Shown piece after piece: positions 42,507-51,528 of a stretch of DNA of 64,000 nucleotides. The stretch covers positions 32,268 through 96,267 of the forward strand of contig NZ_RJTN01000019.1 of NCBI RefSeq assembly GCF_005497185.1, in the 5' to 3' direction. The first letter of the stretch is position 1; each line of letters starts with the position of its first letter. Below the pieces are notes generated by a model that was given only the letters and a program-made list of their open reading frames with translations, was not told the DNA's origin and made no database searches. Source of the stretch: Pectobacterium polonicum. Its GTDB lineage: Bacteria > Pseudomonadota > Gammaproteobacteria > Enterobacterales > Enterobacteriaceae. Both the position numbers and the translations under genes were made by a program.

Positions 42507-44969
42507 TCAAAACCGATAATTCAAATCAAAAGACAGCGACACGTTCTGCTCCCGCTTACCGTCGTAAGGCCGCTTATCCCACTGAGCACTCACTCCCATA
42601 TCCAGTACGTCATTCCACCGTACTCTTTGCCCATATCCGAGCGTGGTGATAGCCCCTGCGGATTCACCCTTTTGCCAGTAACGCCCTACGCCAGCATGTA
42701 TCTCTTGATGCCACTCCGTCTGGTAATGTCGGTAAAGCAGGTGATCGAGGGTGAAGGCGGGTAGCACGGCCACATCATTCCGCGGGTTGTAATAAGAAAC
42801 GGCCTGCTTGCTGTTTGACCCCCAATTGATCGACGGAGTGAAATCCAGGGTGAAAGACGGTGATGCAAAGACTCGCTCTTGCCCACTCAGCGCATATTCC
42901 TGACGTCTGTTGCCATCAGAAAACCACCCGTTCGACAGATCTGCTTGCCATGCGCGTCGCTCGCTTTGCCGCCAACGGACATACCCTCCGACGCCATTCG
43001 CCGTTACACCATTTTTAAGTGCGCGTAGCGGCTTGCTGCGCATTAGCCGTTCAGCATTCAGGCCGACACGCCAAACGTCATTAATGTCATGCCGATAGGA
43101 GAGACGCGCGCCAATGTCAGAGCCCAATCCAAAATTTCGGTGTGAAAACTCAGCCTCTGCCCAATTATCGCGGTTGGTAAATTCCACACCGCCGCGTAGA
43201 GTGCGATGAATAGCTCGTCCTTCCGTGAAATCACTTTGATTAAAAGCCCCTCCAGAGAACACTCGCCAATGGTCGGCAAACGGAGGGCTATAGAGCACGG
43301 CATCAATATCCGTGTCATTCATTCCCTTGGCTGGACTGTCAGACTTGACGCCCTGAGTCCCGGCAATACGCAGCTCCGCCATGTGATGAACCTGACGTAA
43401 ACGCGCTAATCGTTTCACAGAAAAATCATCTGGATAGCGAGCCTCCGTATCGTCGGTCAGCTCACCAAGCTGATGCCACTCCTGCAATTCCAATGCAGTG
43501 AGCCCTTGATAGGTTTCCAACCGGAACGATCTCGCGTCCAACAGCTCAGCCCGCTTTAATAACGCTTCGGCACGACGCGGCCATCCCCTGTTTAGATAAA
43601 CCCCGGCTAAACTGATGCTCAGCGCTTGGTTCCCTGGCCCACTAGAGGCCAGGCTTTCCACCAATCGTTGCGCAGCCGGCAGATCGTTATGGGAAATCAG
43701 CGACTGTATACGCAGGTATTTGATATCAACCCAATCGTCGTTAGGTATGAAGGTTGGCAGGCCATAAATACGTTTCTTATAAGGCGTTTTTTCTTCAGCT
43801 TGAGCTGACAGCTGCGCTGCCTGTTCAACTTTCTCACTCTCCAGGATGCTGTAGAAAAAATCGCCTTGCAGCGCTACCTGAGAGCGCTGAGCAGAGTCTT
43901 CTTGTATTACTGAACGGAGAATCTGCTCTGCTTTTTCAGGCTGCTTCAGATAGAGATAGGCTGAAGCCACCCAGCGTCGTGCATAGCCTGGAATATCCCC
44001 CTCTTTGATAAGTGATTGGTATTCCGAAATAATTTCTTCCATGCGATAGCGGACGAGCAACGCACCGAGCCGATCAATGCGAGCATGGCGATAGCTGGTT
44101 TTTGCTGAAGGAAGCGCTCGCCATTGATTCATCAAGCTGTCATAACGAGCCAAAGCGCGATCTGCCACAACGAAGCGCTCGTTTTCCGTTGTGGACGTGA
44201 TAAACGCCAGACGAACCAGCTCAGCCGCCGCCTCCAGCTCTCGCGGGCGTTGCCTTTCATCAGTCTGGAAGACATGAAGTTTGCTGTCTTTCAACGCGCT
44301 CAATGCAGGTGCGCTAATCGTATTACCGGAAAGAATATCGCTGTAATCAGAAAGCAGTGTTTTATCCTGCGGTGCGTGGCGCATGGCTTGCATGATAGAA
44401 AAGAGGGAATCCGTATGCTTCCCCGCGATACGCTGTACCCATGCTAATTCACGCCAATGGTGCGCTGTTGGCTCGCGCTTAACACGAGACATAGCCAATT
44501 CCAGCGACTTTTTTGTCTGCCCGGCATCAGCGAGGGTGAGTATCAAACCACTACGTGCATCATCATCCCGTGGAGTGCGTTGTAAAACCCGCTGCCATAA
44601 TTCCACCGATGACGGCCACTGACGGAGATTACGGTAGGACTTAGCCGCCGCTCTCAGTGCCGGATCGGGTAGTGACATCGTGGGTGAATAGGTTTGCCAA
44701 ATTCTGATCGCTTCCGCGTCATTTCCCGCCCAACCGTTAATAAGCAGCCAGTCGGTCACCTCGGCAGTGGTTAGTACGCGATTCCTGGATTGCCCATCAA
44801 GCCATGACGTCGCAGGAGAGATATCACCCTGCCGGGCGTTGCTAATTAACGTGTCATAGTGAGATTCTGCCGCCGCGACGCCGACAGAAATGGAAAAATA
44901 AACGAATGATTTAAGTAAGTTAAATAATATTGGATTGAGTCTGCTTGAATGAGAATGAACAACACTCAT
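42507..44969 (-). CDS. pgaA: PGA outer-membrane export porin PgaA (HmsH)
   Basis: Outer-membrane secretin-like porin of 820 residues that exports PGA. A signal sequence precedes a long helical TPR-type region (about residues 40-500), and the last ~300 residues have the alternating pattern of a beta-barrel ending in NYRF, with the terminal phenylalanine of outer-membrane proteins. It is the first gene of pgaABCD and has GGGGAG upstream. Confidence 0.93.
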   Translation of the reverse strand: MSVVHSHSSRLNPILFNLLKSFVYFSISVGVAAAESHYDTLISNARQGDISPATSWLDGQSRNRVLTTAEVTDWLLINGWAGNDAEAIRIWQTYSPTMSLPDPALRAAAKSYRNLRQWPSSVELWQRVLQRTPRDDDARSGLILTLADAGQTKKSLELAMSRVKREPTAHHWRELAWVQRIAGKHTDSLFSIMQAMRHAPQDKTLLSDYSDILSGNTISAPALSALKDSKLHVFQTDERQRPRELEAAAELVRLAFITSTTENERFVVADRALARYDSLMNQWRALPSAKTSYRHARIDRLGALLVRYRMEEIISEYQSLIKEGDIPGYARRWVASAYLYLKQPEKAEQILRSVIQEDSAQRSQVALQGDFFYSILESEKVEQAAQLSAQAEEKTPYKKRIYGLPTFIPNDDWVDIKYLRIQSLISHNDLPAAQRLVESLASSGPGNQALSISLAGVYLNRGWPRRAEALLKRAELLDARSFRLETYQGLTALELQEWHQLGELTDDTEARYPDDFSVKRLARLRQVHHMAELRIAGTQGVKSDSPAKGMNDTDIDAVLYSPPFADHWRVFSGGAFNQSDFTEGRAIHRTLRGGVEFTNRDNWAEAEFSHRNFGLGSDIGARLSYRHDINDVWRVGLNAERLMRSKPLRALKNGVTANGVGGYVRWRQSERRAWQADLSNGWFSDGNRRQEYALSGQERVFASPSFTLDFTPSINWGSNSKQAVSYYNPRNDVAVLPAFTLDHLLYRHYQTEWHQEIHAGVGRYWQKGESAGAITTLGYGQRVRWNDVLDMGVSAQWDKRPYDGKREQNVSLSFDLNYRF

Positions 44970-45154
44970 CGCTGAATCTCCCCACCAGTGATGACAGAAT
45001 AACGGTCAAATACATCGTTGAACGCTGGTTTCATGACTTAACACCTCTAATCGAGTCTAAACGCGGCATGCAGCTATCCCTCCCGTGATTCAAAGTCAGA
45101 GATAGACGCTAAGGCCAGTTTGGCGCATAATAATGCATATAGTTTTTTTATCAA

Positions 45155-45160
45155 TATAAT
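45155..45160 (+). promoter_or_regulatory. -10 element close to the WYL regulator start
   Basis: A perfect TATAAT lies 12 bases before the ATG, which would put the transcript start only about 5 bases before the coding sequence. No ribosome binding site is visible, so the mRNA may be leaderless. Confidence 0.45.
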
Positions 45161-45172
45161 TTTTATACGCAT

Positions 45173-46081
45173 ATGACTAAGACTTCAGCAGCAGGTTCAG
45201 ATCAAGCAGTGAAAGGGCGCAGTTGGGGACTGGAACGTCGGCTTCAATTCATCGACTTTCGGTTACGGTGGAGTGGGCACATAAATCGTACCGATCTAAC
45301 GTCTTTTTTTGGGCTATCGATCCCTCAGGCGTCGCTCGACATCGCTAAATATCTTGAGATCGCCCCCCATAATCTGATCTACGATCGACGCACCAAAACT
45401 TATACGGCTACGCCGACATTCTCTGCGGTCTACCCACAGAATTCAGCCCAGCGCTATCTCGCGGAATTATTGGCAATGAAGACGGGTGTACTTGAAGCAG
45501 ACGCCAGTTTCATTGAGTCTGCTCCAGAGGTGTGCTGGGTTCATATCCCACTCAACACCTACAATGAACAGGTTGTTGAAGTCATTGTCAGAGCCATTCG
45601 TGAAAAAAAGGCGGTGAGCATCCGCTATCAATCCTCATCATCCATGGATAATTCGCCACGGCTCATTTCCCCACACGCTTTAGGCAATGATGGATTACGC
45701 TGGCGAGTGCGTGCCTACTGCCATACCGAGCAACAATTTAATGACTTCATTCTTACGCGAATCCTCAACATTGAAGGTATCGAGCCTTCGACAGTCGATT
45801 CCACTAACGATTATCCGTGGCATACCTATCTTCAGTTAATTTTGGTTCCTAGCGATAAACTGCCACTGGCACATCAGCGCGCGTTGGAACTGGAATATGG
45901 TATGACCAATGGCGAGTTGAATATATCCTGCCGTCTGGCGTGCTTACAGGAAACGCTCAGCCGATTCCACATCCGCTTAACAGATGAAAATAACGAAAAA
46001 GATCAGCTGTTTGTATTGAAAAATAAAGAGGAGATTCAAGCATTGCTGGGGCGTGATCCCCACGCCCTTCATGCCAATTAA
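45173..46081 (+). CDS. WYL-domain transcriptional regulator, BrxR/CapW type
   Basis: Predicted DNA-binding repressor of 302 residues. The N-terminal winged helix region reads WGLERRLQFIDFRLRWSGHI, then NRTDLTSFFGLSIPQASLDI and APHNLIYDRRTKTY, the pattern of BrxR/CapW proteins. A WYL domain follows (AIREKKAVSIRYQS and ISPHALGNDGLRWRVRAYC), then a C-terminal WCX extension. WYL domains bind nucleic-acid or nucleotide ligands, and BrxR/CapW regulators usually control phage-defence operons. Here no defence gene is adjacent: a diguanylate cyclase follows after 171 bases and pgaA is divergent. I infer that it controls one or both. Confidence 0.85.
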   Translation: MTKTSAAGSDQAVKGRSWGLERRLQFIDFRLRWSGHINRTDLTSFFGLSIPQASLDIAKYLEIAPHNLIYDRRTKTYTATPTFSAVYPQNSAQRYLAELLAMKTGVLEADASFIESAPEVCWVHIPLNTYNEQVVEVIVRAIREKKAVSIRYQSSSSMDNSPRLISPHALGNDGLRWRVRAYCHTEQQFNDFILTRILNIEGIEPSTVDSTNDYPWHTYLQLILVPSDKLPLAHQRALELEYGMTNGELNISCRLACLQETLSRFHIRLTDENNEKDQLFVLKNKEEIQALLGRDPHALHAN

Positions 46082-46117
46082 TATCTCGCCCAGATAAGAC
46101 AGAGCAAGGTCATGATT

Positions 46118-46144
46118 AAGTGAATTCACATATTGAGTTCACTT
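46118..46144. promoter_or_regulatory. 27-bp inverted repeat before the diguanylate cyclase gene
   Basis: Arms AAGTGAATTCA / TGAGTTCACTT (one mismatch) around a 5-base spacer, 37 bases after the WYL gene stop and 108 before the cyclase start. It could be an operator or, with the following TTTT, a weak terminator of the WYL gene. Confidence 0.5.
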
Positions 46145-46252
46145 TTCACCCTGACGTCAGAAATGCATAAAATGATGTAAGATAAGAAGGCAATTTATGG
46201 TGATTCTGGTACAAAAGTGACGCAGGGTAAAATAGGTTAACCGGGAAAAAAA

Positions 46253-47722
46253 ATGAAAATTCGCGCATATGAATTATTAATTATTTTCAGTTCAACCTTA
46301 ATTATGAGTTACCTAGGTTTGTCTTTTAGGTTGCTTGACGACACCTCTCTATTCTGGCCAGTAGACATTCTCTTATTTTGCTTTCTTATACGCTATCGCA
46401 GTCGAGATAAAAGCATAAAAAACAAATTATTGCATAGCGTTATTTTATGCATGATCGGTTTTATCGGTATGCTGTTACCCGATATTTATCTTGAAAGCAA
46501 TCAATCTTTTTTTGAGAAAGCCATTCACTGCGCGATAAGTTCTGCTTTTTTTGTTACCGCATGGATGACATTAATAATACTTTTAAATACAAGAGGTAAA
46601 ACGCATAGTCAGTTACGTAAAAACTACATTTTTTTTATATTTATCTCTATTTCTATAGGGTCTATTTTTTCAGCTGCATTTTATGGATTATATTTATCCA
46701 CAGAAAACAACAATGAAAACATTTTTATTCTTTCAAGAAAATGGTTTAGTGAAGAATTAAGCTCTGGTGTTATTTTTGTTTTTTTATTTCTAAACATAAC
46801 AAAGAAAACAAACAATGTTTTTAACATATCAAAAGATTCAATTAAAACAATCATAAAAAAACCATTATTTATATTATATCCTCTCATCGTTATTTTTTGC
46901 ATAGCATCATTAAACATCACGCTAAGTGTATTGGCAATATTGCCATTAATTTATCTTTCTTTATCGCACTCATTTAACAAAATCATTGTAATGTGCTCTG
47001 CAACAGGCATGGCATTAAATTATATTTATATAAATAGATTAATATCCATTCATGAAGAAATCGAAAAGGAATATTTATTCGAATTATCTTATTTATTCCA
47101 AATCAACACTTCAGTCATAATCATCACCGTCATTATTGCATCGTTTTTTATTAACAAAAATAAAAAAAGCATTAAAAGAATAGAATTAATCAGTAACCAT
47201 GATGCACTAACAGGTATGTTAAATAGGCGTTCACTCAATCAACACATGATGAATGTCATTAACTCCATGCGTGATGGAGAGAATAAAATGATGTCTCTGC
47301 TTGTTCTTGATATTGACCACTTTAAAAAAATTAATGATACCTATGGACATACTATAGGCGATCATGTCATCAGAGAATTTTCTGCGACCCTTAAACAATA
47401 TACCCGACCTCAAGACCTGCTGTGCCGATGGGGAGGAGAGGAGTTTTTAATAATAATCCAGGGTCTATCAGAAAATGACTGCTTAGAGATAGCGGAGAGG
47501 ATACGATCTATTATAGAAGGCTCATCATTGGCTATTTCAAATGGTCATACTGTTCGATGCACAACCAGCATAGGTGTCAGTTTTTTTCATCTGGAAAGTA
47601 TTGAAGATTTCCATGAAGCGTTTAAAGAAGCCGATAAATTATTGTACATGGCAAAAGAACAAGGGCGTAATCGCGTAAATTCAAGCCCTGATGTAAATTC
47701 GATAACAAAACCGATAGCATGA
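46253..47722 (+). CDS. Membrane-anchored diguanylate cyclase
   Basis: Enzyme making c-di-GMP from two GTP. The first ~300 of 489 residues contain about eight hydrophobic segments, a MASE-like membrane sensor I cannot assign to a named type. The GGDEF domain begins near residue 315 (SNHDALTGMLNRRSL) and has the active site RWGGEEF, so it is probably active. The inhibitory site RPQD lies five residues before GGEEF. It lies near pgaABCD, whose synthase is c-di-GMP-activated, as ycdT lies near pga in E. coli. The N-terminal half is unusually AT-rich. Confidence 0.93.
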   Translation: MKIRAYELLIIFSSTLIMSYLGLSFRLLDDTSLFWPVDILLFCFLIRYRSRDKSIKNKLLHSVILCMIGFIGMLLPDIYLESNQSFFEKAIHCAISSAFFVTAWMTLIILLNTRGKTHSQLRKNYIFFIFISISIGSIFSAAFYGLYLSTENNNENIFILSRKWFSEELSSGVIFVFLFLNITKKTNNVFNISKDSIKTIIKKPLFILYPLIVIFCIASLNITLSVLAILPLIYLSLSHSFNKIIVMCSATGMALNYIYINRLISIHEEIEKEYLFELSYLFQINTSVIIITVIIASFFINKNKKSIKRIELISNHDALTGMLNRRSLNQHMMNVINSMRDGENKMMSLLVLDIDHFKKINDTYGHTIGDHVIREFSATLKQYTRPQDLLCRWGGEEFLIIIQGLSENDCLEIAERIRSIIEGSSLAISNGHTVRCTTSIGVSFFHLESIEDFHEAFKEADKLLYMAKEQGRNRVNSSPDVNSITKPIA

Positions 47723-47801
47723 AAATACCTTTTATTAAAAGGGAAAACCTATATCATCGGATATGCTATTCACAGATAAAATCGAAGATAGAGAACCAGC
47801 T

Positions 47802-49304
47802 ATGCAATCACCAAAAAAGTGGCTGATTTTGGCCATTGTTTCCAGTGCCCTGTTCCTGATTGTTATCGATATGACGGTGCTGTACACCGCGCTCCCAACG
47901 CTAACCCATGATTTGCACGCGACCGCATCGGATAAGCTGTGGATCGTTAATATCTACGCGCTGGTCGCTTCTGGTTTGCTGCTGGGCATGGGTACGCTGG
48001 GTGATAAGCTAGGCCATAAGCCTTTATTCATTTCTGGCCTGGTGGTTTTTGGTTCCGCATCATTGCTGGCGGCTTATTCGCCCACCCCCGGTATTCTTAT
48101 CGCTGCTCGAGCCTTGCTGGCGGTAGGGGCAGCCATGATGATGCCAGCCACCCTCTCGATTATCCGTCTGACCTTCGCTGATGAACGGGAACGCGCGCTG
48201 GCAATTGGTATCTGGGCTGCGGTGGCATCCGGCGGCGCAGCATTTGGCCCCGTAATGGGTGGGATACTGCTTGAGTACTTCTGGTGGGGATCGGTTTTCC
48301 TCATTAATGTACCCGTTGTGCTGCTTGCACTCATCATGGGAATCACCGTGATCCCACATCGGCCAGGCAACGCCTCACACCGCTGGGACTTCATTGGTTC
48401 CCTATTAATCATGGTGGGTTTAATTGGTGTGACCTATGCCATAAAAGAACTAGGCAAGCGAGTTCCCTCTTATGACGATGCACTGATCGCTCTGCTTATC
48501 GGCGTAGCATTCATTACCCTATTCGTTAGGCGTCAGCGTAACAGTACGCATCCTCTAGTAGACTTTTCCCTCTTCCGCCTGCGGCCTTTCAGCGCCGCTG
48601 TAGCGGCTGCCATCGTGGCGGCTGCCGCCTTGATCGGAATGGAACTGGCTTTCACACAGCGATTGCAGTTAGTCGTCGGGTTATCCCCACTACAGGCAGG
48701 ATTGTTCATTTTACCGCTGTCGCTGGCGTCTTTTATCTCCGGTCCATTGACCGGAAAGATATTGCCGCATGTGAATAGTGGGAAAATACTGGCAGCAGGC
48801 CTGCTGATTTCGGCATTGGGTATGGGGAGTTATCTGCTGCTGCACAATGCCAGCACGGCGGTACAAATCATCAGCTTGACGGTAATTGGCGCTGGCGTGG
48901 GGTCAACCATGACAGCCGCATCGAGCACCATTATGCAGGTTGCTCCAGCGGCAAAAGCGGGTATGGCAGCATCAATAGAAGAAGTGTCTTATGAATTGGG
49001 TGGCGCGACAGGGGTGACGTTGATGGGCAGTTTGCTGTCTTTCACTTATTCCGCGACGTTTATGCTACCTACTGGGTTTACCGTACCGGACACCGCCTAT
49101 GACAGTCTGGATGAAGCGTTAATTTTTGCCGAATCCTTACCAGAAAATATGCAGCGGACGCTTATCACACAGGCACATGCCGCTTTTGATTCTGGGTTTT
49201 CCGCCGTACTGGCAGTAGCAACGCTGATTCTGTTGCTAACCTCGGCCTTCGTCTGGATAACGCGCCACAATAAACAGCGATCCCGTAAGACCGCGGATGC
49301 GTAG
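47802..49304 (+). CDS. MFS multidrug efflux pump, DHA2/SmvA type
   Basis: Proton-driven exporter of 500 residues with about fourteen hydrophobic segments. The DHA2 features are VIDMTVLYTALPTLTHDL, LWIVNIYALVASGLLLGMGTLGDKLGHK and GIWAAVASGGAAFGPVMGG. The family includes SmvA, which exports methyl viologen and quaternary ammonium compounds; by-eye similarity to SmvA is good. I take ATG 47802 (MQSPKKWLIL); an in-frame ATG at 47763 adds 13 charged residues and is less likely. Confidence 0.9.
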   Translation: MQSPKKWLILAIVSSALFLIVIDMTVLYTALPTLTHDLHATASDKLWIVNIYALVASGLLLGMGTLGDKLGHKPLFISGLVVFGSASLLAAYSPTPGILIAARALLAVGAAMMMPATLSIIRLTFADERERALAIGIWAAVASGGAAFGPVMGGILLEYFWWGSVFLINVPVVLLALIMGITVIPHRPGNASHRWDFIGSLLIMVGLIGVTYAIKELGKRVPSYDDALIALLIGVAFITLFVRRQRNSTHPLVDFSLFRLRPFSAAVAAAIVAAAALIGMELAFTQRLQLVVGLSPLQAGLFILPLSLASFISGPLTGKILPHVNSGKILAAGLLISALGMGSYLLLHNASTAVQIISLTVIGAGVGSTMTAASSTIMQVAPAAKAGMAASIEEVSYELGGATGVTLMGSLLSFTYSATFMLPTGFTVPDTAYDSLDEALIFAESLPENMQRTLITQAHAAFDSGFSAVLAVATLILLLTSAFVWITRHNKQRSRKTADA

Positions 49305-49322
49305 CACCACAGCTAAAGGCAT

Positions 49323-49352
49323 AAAAAACGCCGTTCAATAGCGAACGGCGTT
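49323..49352 (-). terminator. Rho-independent terminator after the lipoprotein operon
   Basis: Perfect 10-bp arms AACGCCGTTC / GAACGGCGTT with a 6-base loop, followed on the minus strand by a run of T residues. It ends the three-lipoprotein operon and separates it from the convergent efflux-pump gene. Confidence 0.88.
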
Positions 49353-49395
49353 GATGATTTAGCTACAGTAATTTAGCCTGGCACTACATCGTAAC

Positions 49396-50055
49396 TTAGT
49401 AGGTTTCTTTACCGTACTGTAGTGAGCGAGGCCCGTACAGCATACCGCGTGGATGGCCTGCCGCCAGAAGGCGTGCACTGGTCACACCCGCAACGTCATG
49501 GCCTTTATCAGAGATCGTGTCCGCAATTTGATTCACCGCAGCCTGCACCAGAATACCGATGATGCCACCGTTAGAATTTGACTGCTGCTCGTTGCTGGAC
49601 GCCGTTGCGCTTCCGCTCCACAGCAGTTTGCCGGTACGCAGATCAACCAGACGTGCATCCGCAGAAACGCGAGTTTCGCTATTAATCACGATGTACGACG
49701 TGCCGTACTCTTTCACATCCAGATATAACGCAGCATCGGCACCAAAGATTTGGTGCAGCTTCGCCGTGCTCAGCGCATGGATATCCGACGCGGTAGATAA
49801 GCCATTCTGTTTGAACGTTTCATCCACTACCGCAACAGGCAATACGTAATAACCTGACTCTGCCAGCGGGTAGGTGACTTGTGAAAGCAGACTGTAGCTT
49901 GCTTTTACATCAGGAGAATGGTTAACCGGCGGTAAGACCAGAATAGATTTCGGCTTACTCTGCTTAAATGACGTGTAGTCATAAGGTACGGGTTTAGCAC
50001 AGCCAGTCAGCACCAGCGCAAAAACCAGACCACATAATCCTAAGAAACGATTCAT
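49396..50055 (-). CDS. DUF799 (GNA1162-type) lipoprotein
   Basis: Predicted outer-membrane lipoprotein of 219 residues. The signal peptide ends in the lipobox LTGC (residues 16-19). The mature part has SKPKSILVLPPVNHSPDVKASYSLLSQVTYPLAESGYYVLPVAVVDE, the DUF799 signature, and later ARLVDLRTGKLLWSGSA. Its role is not established; the family regularly occurs with a CsgG-like protein and a DUF4810 lipoprotein, as here. Its ATG overlaps the DUF4810 stop by 4 bases. Confidence 0.9.
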   Translation of the reverse strand: MNRFLGLCGLVFALVLTGCAKPVPYDYTSFKQSKPKSILVLPPVNHSPDVKASYSLLSQVTYPLAESGYYVLPVAVVDETFKQNGLSTASDIHALSTAKLHQIFGADAALYLDVKEYGTSYIVINSETRVSADARLVDLRTGKLLWSGSATASSNEQQSNSNGGIIGILVQAAVNQIADTISDKGHDVAGVTSARLLAAGHPRGMLYGPRSLQYGKETY

Positions 50056-50411
50056 TTAATATTCCCTTTATTTTTACTCAACAAGAAGTCCATGAAAGGT
50101 GCTGATTCAGGGAATTTCGCTTTTTCAGTTTCAAACTGTTGGCGAGCTTCACTATCACGGCCAGTATTGGCGTACAGCAACCCAAGTTGAGCATAGAGTC
50201 CCGGCGGGACAGGTTTGTTTGCGGCTTTCGCTTTTTCGATCGATTCATTCAGAGCAAGGATCTGTTGTTCTGGGCCGACTTTATCCTGTTGATAATAATC
50301 ATAAAGCGCAGGCTGATATTTGTCCCAGCTGTAAATCGTTTTCGGCGCGGATGCGCAGCCAGCCAGTACCGCGACTGCCAATAGCAGGGTAACTTTCTTA
50401 TGAGATAACAT
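50052..50411 (-). CDS. DUF4810 lipoprotein
   Basis: Small predicted lipoprotein of 119 residues. The lipobox is LAGC (residues 16-19). The mature chain TIYSWDKYQPALYDYYQQD matches DUF4810, and the second half, PPGLYAQLGLLYANTGRDSEARQQFETEK, resembles a single TPR. It is the middle gene of the three-lipoprotein operon, 18 bases after the CsgG-like gene. Confidence 0.88.
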   Translation of the reverse strand: MLSHKKVTLLLAVAVLAGCASAPKTIYSWDKYQPALYDYYQQDKVGPEQQILALNESIEKAKAANKPVPPGLYAQLGLLYANTGRDSEARQQFETEKAKFPESAPFMDFLLSKNKGNIK

Positions 50412-50429
50412 GGTGATATTCCTATTCCA

Positions 50430-51101
50430 TTAGTTCGCTGGGCGCCAGGCACCGCTTTCAATTCCTGCAACCAGATTATTGACGGCTTCACGGATAGCCA
50501 AATCCAGTACTTTACCGTTCAGCGTCGAGTCATAGCTGGCCGTACCGCCGAAACCAATAATTTCACGGTTAGACAACGTGTACTCGCCCGCACCTTGTAC
50601 GGAATACACCACTTCAGACGTTTGTACGTTCACCACGTTCAACGTGGTTTTTGCGTAAGCAACCTGTGTTTTACCGCGACCCAGGATGCCCCACAGCTGA
50701 TGGTCACCCACTTCTTTGCGGCCAAACTCGGTCACATCACCGGTAATCACATAGCTAGCGCCTTTCAGCGTCTGCGTTTGTCCTTTAATACCCGCTTCCG
50801 CTTTCAGCTCTTCCATGTTGGTGCGATCCAGCACATTAAAGCGGCCGCTCTGCTGAAGATGGCTCACAAGAATGGTCTTGGATTGATTACCTAAACGGTC
50901 AACGCCATCAGAAAAAATACCGTTCATGTAGTTAGAGCGGTTTTCAAACTTTCCGATGGAAATCGGGCTGCGAACGCCCTGATAAGGCGTACTGTAAGAA
51001 GTGACTTTTTGGGCTTCTACGGTACGAGAAGACTCTGTGGCACATCCGCTCAATAGCGCAGCTGACATGAATACAGAACATAGAACGACTTTTTTATTCA
51101 T
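50430..51101 (-). CDS. CsgG/HfaB-family outer-membrane lipoprotein
   Basis: Predicted lipoprotein of 223 residues from ATG 51101 (AAGGGA upstream). The lipobox is LSGC near residue 19. The CsgG fold signature appears as ISIGKFENRSNY and GRFNVLDRTNMEELKAE, then GASYVITGDVTEFG. CsgG forms the curli secretion pore, but no curli genes are here and it is shorter than CsgG. It heads the operon with DUF4810 and DUF799 lipoproteins; together they probably form an envelope complex of unknown function. Confidence 0.88.
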   Translation of the reverse strand: MNKKVVLCSVFMSAALLSGCATESSRTVEAQKVTSYSTPYQGVRSPISIGKFENRSNYMNGIFSDGVDRLGNQSKTILVSHLQQSGRFNVLDRTNMEELKAEAGIKGQTQTLKGASYVITGDVTEFGRKEVGDHQLWGILGRGKTQVAYAKTTLNVVNVQTSEVVYSVQGAGEYTLSNREIIGFGGTASYDSTLNGKVLDLAIREAVNNLVAGIESGAWRPAN

Positions 51102-51528
51102 AACACTATCCCTTAGTGACAATCTATTAACCCTGAGCAAAGCCCTGTTATTGATTCATAATGAAAATACCGTAAAAATATTATTTAGCTTAAACACTGT
51201 TTTGCTGCATTTAAATTACGTCCGATATTATGAGGGGAGTAAATAAAAGTAACGAGTTATTTCATAGGAAAATTAACAAAAGTAATGAAAATCAGAATTT
51301 TTACCCGAGATAAAGCACAATAAACCAGATAAAAAACAAGGTTATATGCAACCATGCCATTACTTTCACCTAACATCGCAACTTACTGAAACGATTCAAT
51401 AATTTCATGAATAACACGGGTGAGATTTAACATTAACCGACTTTTTACCTGCTCTATATCAAGGTCAGAGAGTTATCCAGCTATTAGGATAAAGGCCAGG
51501 ATCGAGGGATCAAGGGTGGGAAAAGGTA
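51102..51528. other. Intergenic region before aegA
   Basis: The 427 bases are AT-rich and hold no supported gene. A weak FNR-like sequence (right half ATCAA, poor left half) is near 51449-51462; I do not rely on it. The aegA start has a GGGAAAAGG-type ribosome binding site. Confidence 0.5.

Noticed and set aside
50430..51101. Curli secretion pore CsgG
   Set aside because: The protein is shorter than CsgG and no csgA, csgB, csgE or csgF gene is near; it belongs with the DUF4810/DUF799 operon.
51449..51462. FNR site before aegA
   Set aside because: Only the ATCAA half is good; the left half matches the consensus at three of five positions, too weak to claim.
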